This document shows positions 11,928 to 24,600 of a stretch of 64,000 nt of DNA, in pieces. Made by a program: the position numbers and the translations under genes. The notes beneath the pieces are model-generated. The model searched no databases. It was not told the DNA's origin and saw nothing but the letters and a program-made list of their open reading frames with translations. The DNA comes from Rotaria macrura (Eukaryota > Rotifera > Eurotatoria > Philodinida > Philodinidae): assembly GCA_900239685.1 (NCBI GenBank), contig OENT01000191.1, positions 62,001 to 126,000 of the forward strand, given 5' to 3'. Numbering within the stretch: the first letter of the stretch is position 1; each line of letters begins with the position of its first letter.

Positions 11928-14563
11928 TATTCATTTTTATCGCTTGATTTTTATTTTAAAATAAAAATAGTTACAATAATTCTTATTTTAATTGTTTTTT
12001 TGATTATTCGATATTTAAAATTTTTCGGGCGAATGTGAAATGATAGGAAAAGCTCTTGCATTCTACATTCATTTATTAACTTCAATTTCTCATTTAGATT
12101 TTTCTGAGTACTGAAAAGAGAAGAAGTGCCATCATCGCAATTGAATCTCTGTCGAGCAAACAGTTATTAAAAATCTGTTTCTTAGATTTTTATACCGAAA
12201 ACTTCTTTTTATTTAAGCTCATTATCAACATACTGATATAAAGAAGCACCACAGTATTACTGCAAGAATAAAACATACATTTATATATATGAATAAGCTT
12301 TGTTAGAAGAATACTGAATCATGTAATAAAAATGAATATTTTCAGTCAGACAGAAATCATTTATAATCTTCTTAATTCTTGAATAATTCTGTTGGGTATG
12401 TGTGTGAAATTAGTTCTGAATCTTATTCTATGTAACATATTCACGCATAAACAGGACTATTCGCATCTTTCAAATTTTGATATGTCTTACAATACTTAAC
12501 AAAATCTTCATGCTTCTGAAATTATTGGTCCATATATGTCAGTTATATAAAATATCCATCGGCTTCCGTTTATTTTTAAAAATGGAATCTAGTTTAAATG
12601 TAACTGCTATATTAATTGAAATTTCTTATTCATATAGGAAAAAGATTGAATTTTTTATTGATTAACGCTTCACAAAGACCAAGATTTGAGTGATTTGCTC
12701 TTTAATCCTATGATTTTCTCTGTGATGTAAGCTTACAGGTCGATCCTGATTATCATCAACAGAAATTTGTCTCACACATTGAAATGCACAAAGAGATGAA
12801 GATTTTTTCTTTTGCTTCTTTGACAAGAAAATTTATTTGATTTCATCTCTCGTGTTATTAATGCTTGCCTTATTTTAAATACATATATATTTATATCAGT
12901 AAGTCTTGTTGGTAATGTGAGGTTGAAAATTTTCTTAATTGATTCAGCTCATCAGTCGAGTAGATCACTAGTCAGCTAAAAATAGAATCTTTCAGACATG
13001 TGCAAACCAACTAGAAGAGATCTGTTTATTAGATGATTGTTGATTATTTTATGTTCTAGCTGCTTGCAGTTGTTCTATTTCTCCATAATAAGTACTACAG
13101 ATACTTAATTAAAAAAGCAAGACAACAATCACACAAATAAAATATAATTTTCCTGTTTCACAAATCGAATTTCAAATTTCACTCACACAATTTTCATTAT
13201 ATTTAAAAAAAATAAGACTATGACGACATTCTCTTTCAAAGAATAGAAGTTGATTCTCTTTATGCAAGCTTAGTCTTCGGATATTTTATCAGAATTAAGC
13301 TGACATATATATTAAAAGTCTTTTCAATTGTATAACAAAGTCACGAAGGACATATGAAAGTACCAAATGAATTTTCTTCAGGTCAACAAATAAAAATATA
13401 ACCTATTGTGTTATAGTAAGCGTTTTTAGATTTTAGTTGATTCAAAAGTTTGTTATGTTTTCAAAACTATTATTTCAACAGGATAAGTTAAACTCTTCTC
13501 GTATTGCTTAAATATTTTATTTGTTTTTTAATAGTGAAAAACTTCATCGGATAAATATCTAACAAAATGACTTGAAATCTTTTTGAGAATATTGCACCGA
13601 TTTACATATTAATTGTACATCGCTGTGTTTGGAAAAAAAATATCGTAGGGTCGAAAGTGAAAATGGGAGTTAAAAAATACTTTGATACATTTTACCATTA
13701 TTGGTGTCATGTTCCGGGGCAATTGTTTACCATCCTCTCTGTTTTATCTTTTATCGTAATCGAAAAGCGTTACACTGAAATGAATAGGTTGTTTTTTTTC
13801 TGCTTCTTTTTCTTTTCTTGAGCGTCGTTGCGATATGCAATTTTATTATATTTTGCTGTCGTACCTATGTGAGGTCAAGAAATCTTAAGGAAGCCCAAAA
13901 ATTATCTAAGGAGGACCATTTAAGGAACCTTTGCATTGATGTTGTATTGTTTACATAGTTTTATCTTAACTTCTAATTTTCATTCCAACGAATGGTAAAT
14001 ACGATTTTATTAACTGAAAGAAAGTGATTTTTTTCGAATTTCTAAATCGATTTTTATCTCTCGTTTAGTATATACGAAGATGACTAAGTGTGTGGCAACT
14101 ACGATTAACATATAGTTCCATATGTTTATAGAGAAGTAGTATCAATGAATAAAATGTTACTGAATAGATTTGAAAATCATTATCAAAACGAATTCATGAT
14201 TGGTTTAATGAGTTACTTGTAAAAGGAGCATATTTATTTTGTTCGATACGATGTAATACTTTTATGCGTCCCTCATTCTTGTGCAAATATAAAACACAAA
14301 GAACAAAACTGATTTTTACACTTGATGCTATTCTATCTATCTATACATGTCGAATGAAGAAAATATTGTTTTTGCCTTTCCTTTAGAAACATTGTTTATA
14401 AAACCTCGTCATTTCTTATTTCGACAGGGTTAGTCATGAAAGGAAGGCATTTTATTGTTCTTTTCTAATATAAGCAAAGGGTAAAAAGAATATTTACCTT
14501 CATATGTCTATTTTGAAACGTTGCAGTCACTTGCTCTTTTTTTAAATCTACTTCAGAGTTGCT
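11928..14563. other. Intergenic, no supported gene
   Basis: AT-rich spacer between GOLGA2 and SELENBP1. Only short frames without splice context are present. A strong pyrimidine tract and AG at 14555-14556 lie 7 nt before the SELENBP1 start. Confidence 0.6.
11960..11965 (+). terminator. Polyadenylation signal AATAAA of GOLGA2
   Basis: Hexamer 33 nt after the GOLGA2 stop codon. Confidence 0.5.
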
Positions 14564-16129
14564 ATGTCATCGTTATCGTCATCATCATGTTGTAAAAAAG
14601 GACCAGGTTATGCTAGTCCATTGGATGCTATGCAAAACGGTCCACGTGAAAAAATCTTATACGTTGCAATGATTCCATGTCAAGAACATCAACCTAATTA
14701 TTTAGCAGCTATTGACATTGATCCTGATTCTTCCAATTATCAACAGGTTATCAGTCGATTGTATTCACCAAATATCGACGATGAATTCCATCATTTTGGT
14801 TGGAATGCTTGTTCATCGTGTCATGATGACTGTAGTAAACAACGACGCTATCTTGTATTAGGTGGTTTTAAATCATCAAGAATCTATATTGTTGATACGA
14901 ATGATGAAAAAAATCCTAGTCTATTCAAGACGATTGAAAGTGATGAATTGAAAAAATATGATTTAACATCTCCACATACAGTCCATTGTTTAGGTAACTA
15001 AGAGATTTTGTTTGATGAAATACAATTTATGTAGAAAATCGATTGTCCGTCTTTCTTTTTGAAAGGTAGCGGTAAAATTATGATTTCATGTTTGGGCAAT
15101 GCCAAAGGTGAACTACCAGGTGGTTTTCTTTTACTCAATGAAAATTTTGATGTTATTGGTCGATGGGACCATGAAAAGAATTCTTCCGCTGTTCAAATTT
15201 ACTATGATTTTTGGTATAAGCCAAGATACAATATAATGGTTAGCAGTGAATGGGCAGCACCAAATATTTTTGAAAAAGGTAAAAACAACATAAATTATTG
15301 AGATTTATTTTTATTGATTTTACATAGGTTTTAATCCTAATGATGTTGCTTTAAATAAATATGGTCATTCAATACATTTTTGGAATTGGTCCACACATGA
15401 ATATTTGAAAACCATTGATCTTGGCACAGATGGAGCAATACCATTGGAATTACGTTTTTGCCATAATCCAACAACTCCTTATGGTTATGTTGTATGTGCA
15501 CTAGGTGGTTCAGTATTTCGGTATTACCTAGACGCTTCAAATGAGTGGCAAGTTGAAAAAGTTATACAAGTTGAACCATTAACTGGTAAAGATGGTCAAC
15601 CAGTGCCAGCTATTATTTCCGATATGCTTATTTCGCTTAATGATAAATTTAGTATGTAGTCATTTTCTTTAAAAAAATGCTTATTCGATTGTTATGGAGT
15701 TTCGTTTCATGTTTGTATCTAGTTTATTTTTGTGATTGGCTTCATGGTGATGTTCGTCAATATGACATAACAGATCCGTCAAAACCAAAGTTAACGGGAC
15801 AAATTTGGCTTGGTGGTCTACCGAAAAAGGATAATGATTTTGATGATAAACGTACGCTAACGGGTGGACCACAAATGATTCAATTATCACTCGATGGTAA
15901 ACGTTTATATGTAACAAATTCTCTTTATTCAAGTTGGGATGACCAATTTTATCCCGATATAAAAACGAATGGATCGTATTTGGTTAAAATTGATTGTGAT
16001 AGTGAAAGTGGAGGCATGAAACTTGATCAAAATTTTTATCTTTCATTTAAAAATGAACCAAATGGACCTTCACGTGCTCATGAAGTGCGTTATCCAGGTG
16101 GAGATGCAACATCAGATATATGGAATTAA
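14564..16129 (+). CDS. SELENBP1: Selenium-binding protein 1 / methanethiol oxidase
   Basis: SELENBP1 family proteins oxidise methanethiol to hydrogen sulfide, formaldehyde and hydrogen peroxide (EC 1.8.3.4) in the cytosol. Four exons: 14564-14993, 15066-15278, 15328-15651, 15723-16129; about 457 residues against 472 in human, so full length. Family landmarks: GPGYASPLDAM near the N-terminus, HHFGWNACSSC (residues 76-86), HTVHCL, YDFWYKP, SSEWAAPN, WLHGDVRQYD, GGPQMIQLSLDGKRLY, and the C-terminal HEVRYPGGDATSDIW. At the position of human Cys57, proposed as the selenium-binding residue, this protein has Gln60 (NYQQV against human QYCQV). The loop after GQIWLGGLP is shorter than in human. The ATG is chosen because the family N-terminus follows directly and an acceptor lies 7 nt upstream. 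Confidence 0.96.
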
Positions 16130-16274
16130 ATATATCGTTGAACTCATAAACAGGATCCTTTTCATTGAGGATTGTGTTGTCAATATCTTAGTTGATGTTG
16201 TTCGCTTATTGTTTTTATCGAGTACGTGTAGAGAAACTAATACATTATAAGGATGCCCTTTTAACCTAAGTTAA

Positions 16275-16280
16275 AATAAA
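16275..16280 (+). terminator. Polyadenylation signal AATAAA of SELENBP1
   Basis: First canonical hexamer after the SELENBP1 stop, 145 nt downstream. Confidence 0.4.
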
Positions 16281-17762
16281 ACTATGTTCTACAACATCTA
16301 TCAACACAGATCACGATGATAGTGTAAAATCATGTGTATGTAAATATTTAGTAGTCATTTTCCTACAGATCTAATGACACTAGCTACTTGTTGAGCACAT
16401 GAAAAGAATCATTATAATACAAAAAAAAGCATGTTTCCATATATTTAAATGACTTTTTTCCTTGGCTACAACCCTTAGGATGAAAATCCATTGGAAAAAT
16501 AATTGTTTCAAGATTTCACTTTTAGCTATTTTTCGACTGACGAACAAACCAAAAATCGCCCTATAACTATAATGAATTCAACATTAAATATCATCCATCA
16601 ATCAATCGTTTTAATAGTCTCTCTCTTAATTTTAATATTTTTTATTTCATGTCTATAGAAATTTCTCTCGTCAAATGAATATACATAGCATTATTTCTTT
16701 TGTAAATACTGACTCAGTTACTCACAGTCGATACCTGTCTATCTGAAATATAATAACTCGCAGTACTATTCAATTGTAACCAGAGACCTCGAACAAAATA
16801 TTGTATCATGAATTCAAATTGAATGTGTGATACATGCTATAGATTAATTAACACAGGATGTTAGTAGATAAATATATTGACAGGACATATTACATATTAT
16901 CTATCATTATCTCAACTACAAATATCAAAGTAGAGTTGACTCTAGTTTTACTAGAAATAAAAGGCATAAAGTACAACGCTTACATGAAGCAATGAATACA
17001 AGTAAATGATATTCAAATCACAAAATTTATAGCATGGCAAGAAAAAGTGACTATCTAAGTATCATAAGCAAACTTCTTTTTTCCACTGAAAGTTTATTGT
17101 CAAGAATACTTTATCTATTAGATAGTTTGACTTTAAAATCGATGAAAACTTTGATACCGTACTTCTATCAAATACATATCTGTGTATCACGCAAATAACA
17201 ACAGATTCTTTTTAAAGAAATCTCTAGATCCACTGCATTATTTTTCATTCTCTCTGAACAATGCAGCAAACAATGGTTAAGTATTTTTCAAAATAAAATA
17301 GATGTTTGTCTTTGTCGAGCAATACCAGTTAATAATGTTAGGTTTTATCTTCATTTCTATCCAGTATAGGTTATGATAAGAGTATTAAATTTTTCAAAGG
17401 TGCGTAGAAAAATATTCACAAGTTGAAAAGTGATAATTTGTCAACGATAAGCAAGATGGAAGAAGATATAGATCGAACATGTCAAATCAATAGAAGAAGA
17501 TAATCTGCAAATAATAGCGCCATCTAACAGGTTATTCAGTTTGACTGGTTCGTACAGAAATTGATTTGTAGCTCTGCAGGGAGTCAAGTTGAGTTGGTTG
17601 CATCGGCATTATTAGATAACAATCAATGTGTGTTCAATGTGATTAAGAAAAAAGGATGAATTCATTTAATATTTAATTACTCGAAGCAGAAGAGTTTTTT
17701 CTTTCTTTTTCAATAATTCTATTAAATTATGATTCATCTTGAATTTCAATCCTTATTCAAGC

Positions 17763-17787
17763 ACGTACGTATGTCACATACGTACGT
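17763..17787. promoter_or_regulatory. Perfect short palindrome upstream of UBIAD1
   Basis: ACGTACGTATG, a 3-nt spacer, then CATACGTACGT: 11-bp perfect arms about 200 nt upstream of the UBIAD1 ATG and just before a TATATATAG stretch. It could bind a dimeric factor, or be a chance simple repeat. No function is shown. Confidence 0.25.
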
Positions 17788-17988
17788 ACTATATATAGTC
17801 AATAGTGTAAAGAAAGGATTTCATTCGATCTTAATTTATCCATTCATATGCATCATTTGCTTATATATACATACAAGATGCAAGATGATGAACTGAACAT
17901 CATAGGCTAAAAAAACTATTTTTACTCATATGGTTAAAGAGAACATGTTTGTATTTATATTTTAGTCTATCGTCGAATTTTAACGAGT

Positions 17989-20900
17989 ATGGGTACCCTA
18001 GAGAATTATTTGGAAGCTGTACGACCATGGTCTTTTAGTGCAAGTATGATGCCTATTTTACTAGGTACTGTACTGGCTTATCCATCTTTACGCCTCATGT
18101 CACTTGTCGTTCTTCTTCTGACTTCTATATCGGCATTATGTGTGCATGCAGCTGCTAATTTATTTAATACGTATGTTTGTAAGAATAGATCAAAATGGTA
18201 AAAAATATAAATAAGTTTTTTTTTCTTCATCAATTTTAAAGGTATTATGATTATATTCATGGTGTTGATAGATCATTCGATGATAATAATGAAGAAAAAT
18301 CTAAAGGATCTAATTCAGTTGACGATCGAACATTAATTGAAGGTTTACTGCAACCTAATGATGTTTTACGGCTTGGTTTAGTATTATATACGATTGGTAC
18401 AATTGCTTTTCTTTTTCTGACAAATTTTTCACCAGCAAAAGAGCCATATTTGGCTTTGATATTTTTTGGAGCTTTACCACTTTCATTTCTCTACACTGGA
18501 GGCATTGGTAATTATTTACTTGATTTCTATTTTATTCTTTGATTTTAAGGAAAGTTAAGAGTCGATGAGAAAAAAACTTTTTTTGTTTATGATTGTTTAT
18601 TCTTTTGAAAAATTTTGCTGCTTTACTGGTGGTCTGTTCGGTTAATATGTCTACGTCATTCACACAAGTGTCTAGGTGGAGGTATATGTTTAGTTTCGAT
18701 ATTCTGTGTAGAGATCGTTCGATTCATTTGTATCGTTGATCTAAAAAGACCAGACTACCGATCACTGTGAATTATGATTTATCAACAGAAGACATATCAA
18801 TCGTATAGTAGATTCAGCGTTCATGAAAATATCCATGCTCCATTCCGATTTTCTACGAGTCAATGTAAAAATTCTTCACATGATAATAAATCATCATCCA
18901 TTATTTACATTGAAAAGAGGAAGATGTCGTGCTATGCATTAATGATAGAACACGTCAATAACATGAGAAATCATTTTACAAACAAGACATGTATTGAATA
19001 GTTGTTCGATTTTTGAAAGAAATTCTCCTATGCTACGATCAAGAATGAAGATAACCTAATCGTTTAAGTTTAAAACGAATGGAAAAAACCACATAGAACT
19101 CAATATGATCTCAAATAGTAAGAATAATGTTCGATCGTAGACGAGCCTGATTTTATTTAATCAGTCGATTAATATCTTAATTTGAATAGAACGAATGTTC
19201 AAGCATACTTGTAGAAGTTCCTTTGAGAATATAACAACGAGTTTGTTCATCTCTTCTCGCATCATGTCTGATACTCAAGACTTACCGCACTACCTAGAAG
19301 AATCATTCCGACAATCGGATCCGATCAAATTTTATGTAAATTTATATAAAACTGACGAATTCCTGTAGGAATCCGGGTTGTGGATCGATATTCAGATCCC
19401 TAGTATTGTAATCTGATGCAACCAGTCGGAGGACTTTAGCCAACCTCTAGTGTTGGCTCTAGATACTAAATAGTTTCCAAATAATAAAAAATAAATTTTC
19501 TGTCGGATCCGCTGGTAGTTCCTCAACCGGGTATCCCATTGGATTTTGTCGGCTCGTCAGATTTTGTAAGACCCAATAGAATTCAGTATTGCATTTAATC
19601 ATCTGGGTATTCACAACTCGTACTCTAATTTGATTAGAATGAAATAAACCTTTAAGAAATTTCTCGTTTTACACGAATACAATTTGATATAGTATCGTAG
19701 AATCAAAGCCAACGCTACAGTAAACATGTGGTGATTCGATTAGAATCTATTAAGATTTTATTATCTATATTGTACTGGAACGAGGTTTATTGCAACACAA
19801 TTGCTCTTACAACAGTACAGAAAATAGACATTAGAATCTAACTCAAAGCTCATTAAATCTTATCGATCTCTCGTCTATCTAAAATCAAATATGTTAATGA
19901 TCAGTAGACGTAGATAGCTTTTTGCAATGGAAAACTATGTGATCTTAGTGTATTCGTTTTCATTTTTAAGAGAATATGTTGAATTTTATTGTATCCAGCA
20001 AATAGACTATGATAACAAATATTTCTTGCTTTTCGCATGCATTCATTCGATTAGTTATCGAACATATTAAAGACAACCATTTCATCGACTCGAACAAATC
20101 ATTATTTCGTCTTGACAACCTAGACGAAAATCCTTATCAAACTTGATTGGTTGATGTGTTCTGTTTGACAACCAATCAGATTTAAGGAGACTAATTTCTT
20201 TACTTTCTCGAAGTGCAAAACATACTTCTATTCGAATCATATGATCGAATATCCTACAGTACAACTAACAACTTTGGATAATATTACGTTTTATCTTTAG
20301 AAATAGATGAGAAACACTTTATTTTGTACCTACATGATAAACAAACAAAAACTATTGACTAATGTGATTGCCATAAGTATTTTTTTTACTGTATTATAAC
20401 GAATAAACGTAATATTAACTTACATTGGTCTATGCTCATTCGATGTGTTCTTCAGTACTGTTCTCTGGGAAGTCAACGTCATCATCAGTTTAGTAATAAT
20501 GTCTGTAGTTCAATCAGTAGTGTCACGTATCGAAGATTTTGGAGAAGTGCTCTATTCTCCCCTGGGAGATCCCGCATGTCTCATGAGAGAAGTAATATCC
20601 TACACGCAGGATGTGCATATCTAAGGGAGATTATGGATCTCCAATGATAGATGACCGCATCTCTCGAGTGTGTGTGTAACGTCCCCCATGGAAGATGTGG
20701 CATCTCCCGGTGAAAGAAGTCAGCACTTTTCCAAAATCTTGGATATGTGGCACGGTTCAGTTCAATATATGCCTCAAAAATATTGGTAACTTTTTTCCAG
20801 TACTTAATAAAAGACAAGAGAAACTATACTAACATCACTAAGATTTCTTTCAGAATTTATGAAGATGAAGTTGTTCATTCTTATATTACACACAGACACA

Positions 20901-21492
20901 TATCTCGTTCGTTTTGTATGAAAAACTTAAATTTGAATCTTGCATGACGATCATACATTTGGATGATAGAATTTCTCAAAATTTGTTTTTCATCTATCCA
21001 GGCTTCAAATATATTGCGCTCGGTGATATCATTATTTTACTAACATTTGGTCCTTTTACTGTCATATATTCATACATGGCACAATCTGGTCATTACAGTA
21101 GTTATCCAATACTATATGCATTACCTTTAACATTGAATACAGAAGCTATTCTGCACAGCAATAATACACGTGATATGAAAAACGATAAATCTGCTGGTAT
21201 ATTGACATTATCTATTCTACTCGGTAAACGATATTCATATTATCTCTATTGTCTACTGGTTTATTCACCGTATGTAATTATAATTTATATGATGGTACAA
21301 ATATCATGGTACTGCTTTTTACCATTACTAACTGTAGTCTATGCATATCGTTTGTGCGAAGAATTCAAGAATGATCAATTAGTAAAATTACCTCATCGTA
21401 CAGCATTATTAAATTTTCTACTTGGTTTTCTTTACATACTATCAATTCTTCTAACAAATATAATGAGACATGAACAACAATTTCTTATTTGA
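17989..21492 (+). CDS. UBIAD1: UbiA prenyltransferase domain-containing protein 1
   Basis: UBIAD1 is a membrane prenyltransferase that makes menaquinone-4 (vitamin K2) and has been linked to coenzyme Q synthesis, in ER, Golgi or mitochondrial membranes. Exons: 17989-18170, 18242-18507, 21002-21492; about 312 residues (human 338). Family landmarks: RPWSFSAS at the N-terminus; the first Asp motif NTYYDYIHGVD (residues 60-70, equivalent to the human hotspot region around Asn102); SFLYTGGIG; FKYIALGD; the second Asp motif NNTRDMKND (203-211); LPHRTALLNFLLG near the end. Multiple hydrophobic segments fit the UbiA fold. The second intron is 2.5 kb and repeat-bearing, whereas the first is 71 nt. The frame stays open for a few codons 5' of the ATG to an acceptor at 17965, so extra N-terminal residues are possible. 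Confidence 0.95.
20123..20198. repeat. Short hairpin in UBIAD1 intron 2
   Basis: TTGATTGGTTG (about 20143-20153) is followed 15 nt later by CAACCAATCAG (20169-20179); weaker pairing extends outward through CCTTA and TAAGG. Function unknown. Confidence 0.45.
20515..20757. repeat. Foldback (inverted-repeat) element in UBIAD1 intron 2
   Basis: About 240 bp. The left arm from about 20521 (GTCACGTATCGAAGATTTTG) pairs with the reverse complement of the right arm ending about 20755 (CAAAATCTTGGATATGTGGC). Pairing continues inward over roughly 60 nt at about three quarters identity, including GGGAGAT against ATCTCCC. It is locally GC-richer than the intron around it and has no open frame. Probably a decayed MITE. 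Confidence 0.65.
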
Positions 21493-21691
21493 AGAATAAG
21501 ATCTTAGCTATATTAAATTTAATTTGGAATCTTAATTTAGTTGTGTTTGTTTGTTTGTTTATCCTCTCTCGTATAAAACTAGTCGACTTCTTTTTTTCTG
21601 TTAAAATTATTTATTCTTGAAAAACTAAACATATTTTAGATATTTTCAGATTTATCTATTAATTCAAACAAAATATTTTCTATGGTTTTCC

Positions 21692-24600
21692 ATGTCTACT
21701 AATACAATTAAAACTAATGAAGAACAACAACAACAACAGCAACAACAAAAAATGAATTTGAATCGTTCTTCCTACGCTCATTTACTAGCTGGAGGGTTAG
21801 AGCAAATGAAAATAAAATTCACTATTTATTTTAATACATAATTTTTTCTTTTATATTATCGATTTAGTGTTGCTGGTACGTTTGGTGCTGTATTAACTTG
21901 TCCATTAGAAGTCATCAAAACTCGATATCAATCATCGAAAAATGCATATGCATATGGAAAAAATCATTTGGATTTAAAATCATCAATGAGCAATACCACA
22001 GCTTATCATACAGTATCAGGATCTAGAACGCCAAGTATTATGAATTCACTAAGGTATCACTGGAACTCTTAGAAAAATTTTCTTTATTCAACTTTGAATT
22101 TTAGATTCATAATCAAATATGAAGGTGTTCCAGGACTTTTCAAAGGTCTTATACCAAATCTACTTGGTGTAGCACCATCAAGGTGTGATATATATATATA
22201 TTTGTATACTTGTTGATCTCTTACGTATGAATCGATATGTTTAGAGCAATCTATTTTTTTGCCTATGCAAATACAAAATCATTTTTAGTCAAAGAATTTG
22301 AACGAGAAACACCACTAGTACATATAACTTCAGCTGCTGCAGCAGGTGAATTTTCATATAAGATCTTATCATCGCCATCTAAACATATGTATTTATACAT
22401 TAAAGGCATTGCGATGTCCACATGCACAAATCCATTATGGTTTATAAAAACTCGACTACAAATTGATCAAGGGTAAGAATATAATATTTTAAATATAAAC
22501 AATATTTCGACATGCTTTGAATTCAAATTTATTTTCTTCGATACCTATCAAACTAACTATTCGTAGAATCAAGTACGATTTCGACATTAGTCATTTTCAA
22601 AATGTTTCCTTCAACATAGTAGATTGATGAAAATTCTGTGAAAATAAAAATATGAATCTCAGTGTTGAGTAAAGATTCTCATTAAATGTATGCTGTTACA
22701 TGGCAATATGCCCATGAAATTTTATTCGACTGGACTAAAATCTCTTTTTGCGATTGTTTTGAGATTGTGTTAAAGAAAAAATGCTTGATTTTATGTTTGA
22801 AAAATAACTCCAATTATGATTGACAGAAAGGCGATCATAAGTTCCATACCAGTTGTTTACTATAACGTGGGATGTATGTATATTAAGAGAGGAAAGCTTC
22901 CTCGATCCGGTAGTATATATATACATATATTATCAAGTTCTGTTGAGCACTGATGATGTTGATAGGTGGCGCCACATTCGCTGCCTTTTATTGTGTACTT
23001 CAGCAAATGTGGCGGTCGTTTTCGATATCATCGATGCACAACAAAAATTGCACATATATGGCTATGCTGCCAAATAGAAGAAGTCTTTCTCCATACGTCT
23101 ACATATCTTCCGCCGTTTGGTCACAACTTTATAATTGCCTTTCAGTCCAATCATCGAAAGTTTCATGAGAAATTTGTATATCGCTTTTTTTAAGCCAGGC
23201 ATTGCAGTACAAAAAAAGAAAGAGTGGGAAAATGGAATATCTGTAAATGTAAAATATATCGGATATGTTGAAAAATACTTGGTTTTGAATCTTGATTAAA
23301 CTTTAGATGCGATACATGTCGAAAGATAGTTTTATTACTGTGTAAAATTTTGCTGACTATGCTCTGCTGAATTTATACAAACTTTCTGATTATAATATTA
23401 TAGGTGAATTTAAGAAGGACAGATTCGTAACAAAAAAGAAAACATATTATGTAGTATATAATTTGCATAATATATAGCGTAAATATTTGATAATAGAAAG
23501 CATTAATAATCTAACAATCACTTTTCCAATAGCATGTCAAATAAATATGTTCACGTATATACGTAGTTTATTCTTGATATCTCGTAGGCTCTGTTGACGC
23601 GTGTTTTCTTATTCTCTTAAGTAATACTAATATATTTTAGAACATGCAGACTTTAACTTTATGTAATATCTATATTTATCACAAATTTTACAGTAGAAAA
23701 CATTTTTATTGCACATAATTGAATGTAATTGAAGAATCTTCACTGTTATCATTTTCCTATACCCGTGTATAAAGAGTTTGGATACAAGTAGAAGAAATAA
23801 CAGGAAAATCGAGAAAAGGAGAAAAACGGTGGGAGGAATGACATATATAATTATCACTTGCAATGTTTTAGTGCTAACTTGCTGAAATGGTTTTGATAAA
23901 GAGCGACTATCAAAACCATCTCAACAAGTTAGTACGAAAATATTGTAAGTAATAATTATACATGTCATCCCTTCCACTGTTTTTCTCCTTTTTCTTTCTT
24001 GCTTCACTTTCTTTTTCCTTGTATCCGACCTCTTTTGTAAGCGCTCCCGAGGGTCACAAATAAAACATGCATAAACAAAAAAAATACACGATATATATAT
24101 ATGTATATACGTGTTTCTCATTTATATCATGAAATGTTTTAATTTAAGAAATCTTCGTGCTATTGATCTTATTCGAAATGTTTATCGTGAAAATGGTATC
24201 GGTGGTTTCTACAAGGGTAAGATAGACAAAGTCGATCTCATTAAATTACAATTTTTTTATTTCTATCAATTCAAGGTATATCCGCATCGTATGTTGGCGT
24301 ATCGGAAACTATCGTTCATTTTGTTATTTATGAACAAATAAAAGCACAATTACAATTAATGCAAACACGTCAAAATGGTACATTGGATGAGACGGGTCTA
24401 TATAATTTTGGATCATATATTATCTCTGCAGCATGTTCAAAAACTTGTGCAACAACATTATGTTATCCTCATGAAGTTGTTCGAACACGTTTAAGAGAAG
24501 AAGGTTCAAAATATCGAACATTTATGCAAACATTGAAAACAGTTTATTATGAAGAAAGTCTTGCAGGATTATATCGTGGTCTATTAACACATCTTATTCG

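Larger units (their letters stand above)
16130..17988. other. Intergenic, no supported gene
   Basis: AT-rich spacer between SELENBP1 and UBIAD1. It holds a short palindrome (17763-17787), a TATATATAG stretch near 17790 and, at 17964-17965, an acceptor-like AG after a T-rich tract, 23 nt before the UBIAD1 start. Confidence 0.6.

Noticed and set aside
15677-15722. Met-initiated N-terminal residues before SELENBP1 exon 4
   Set aside because: They are intron sequence; the acceptor at 15721-15722 joins the family motif YFCDWLHGD in phase.
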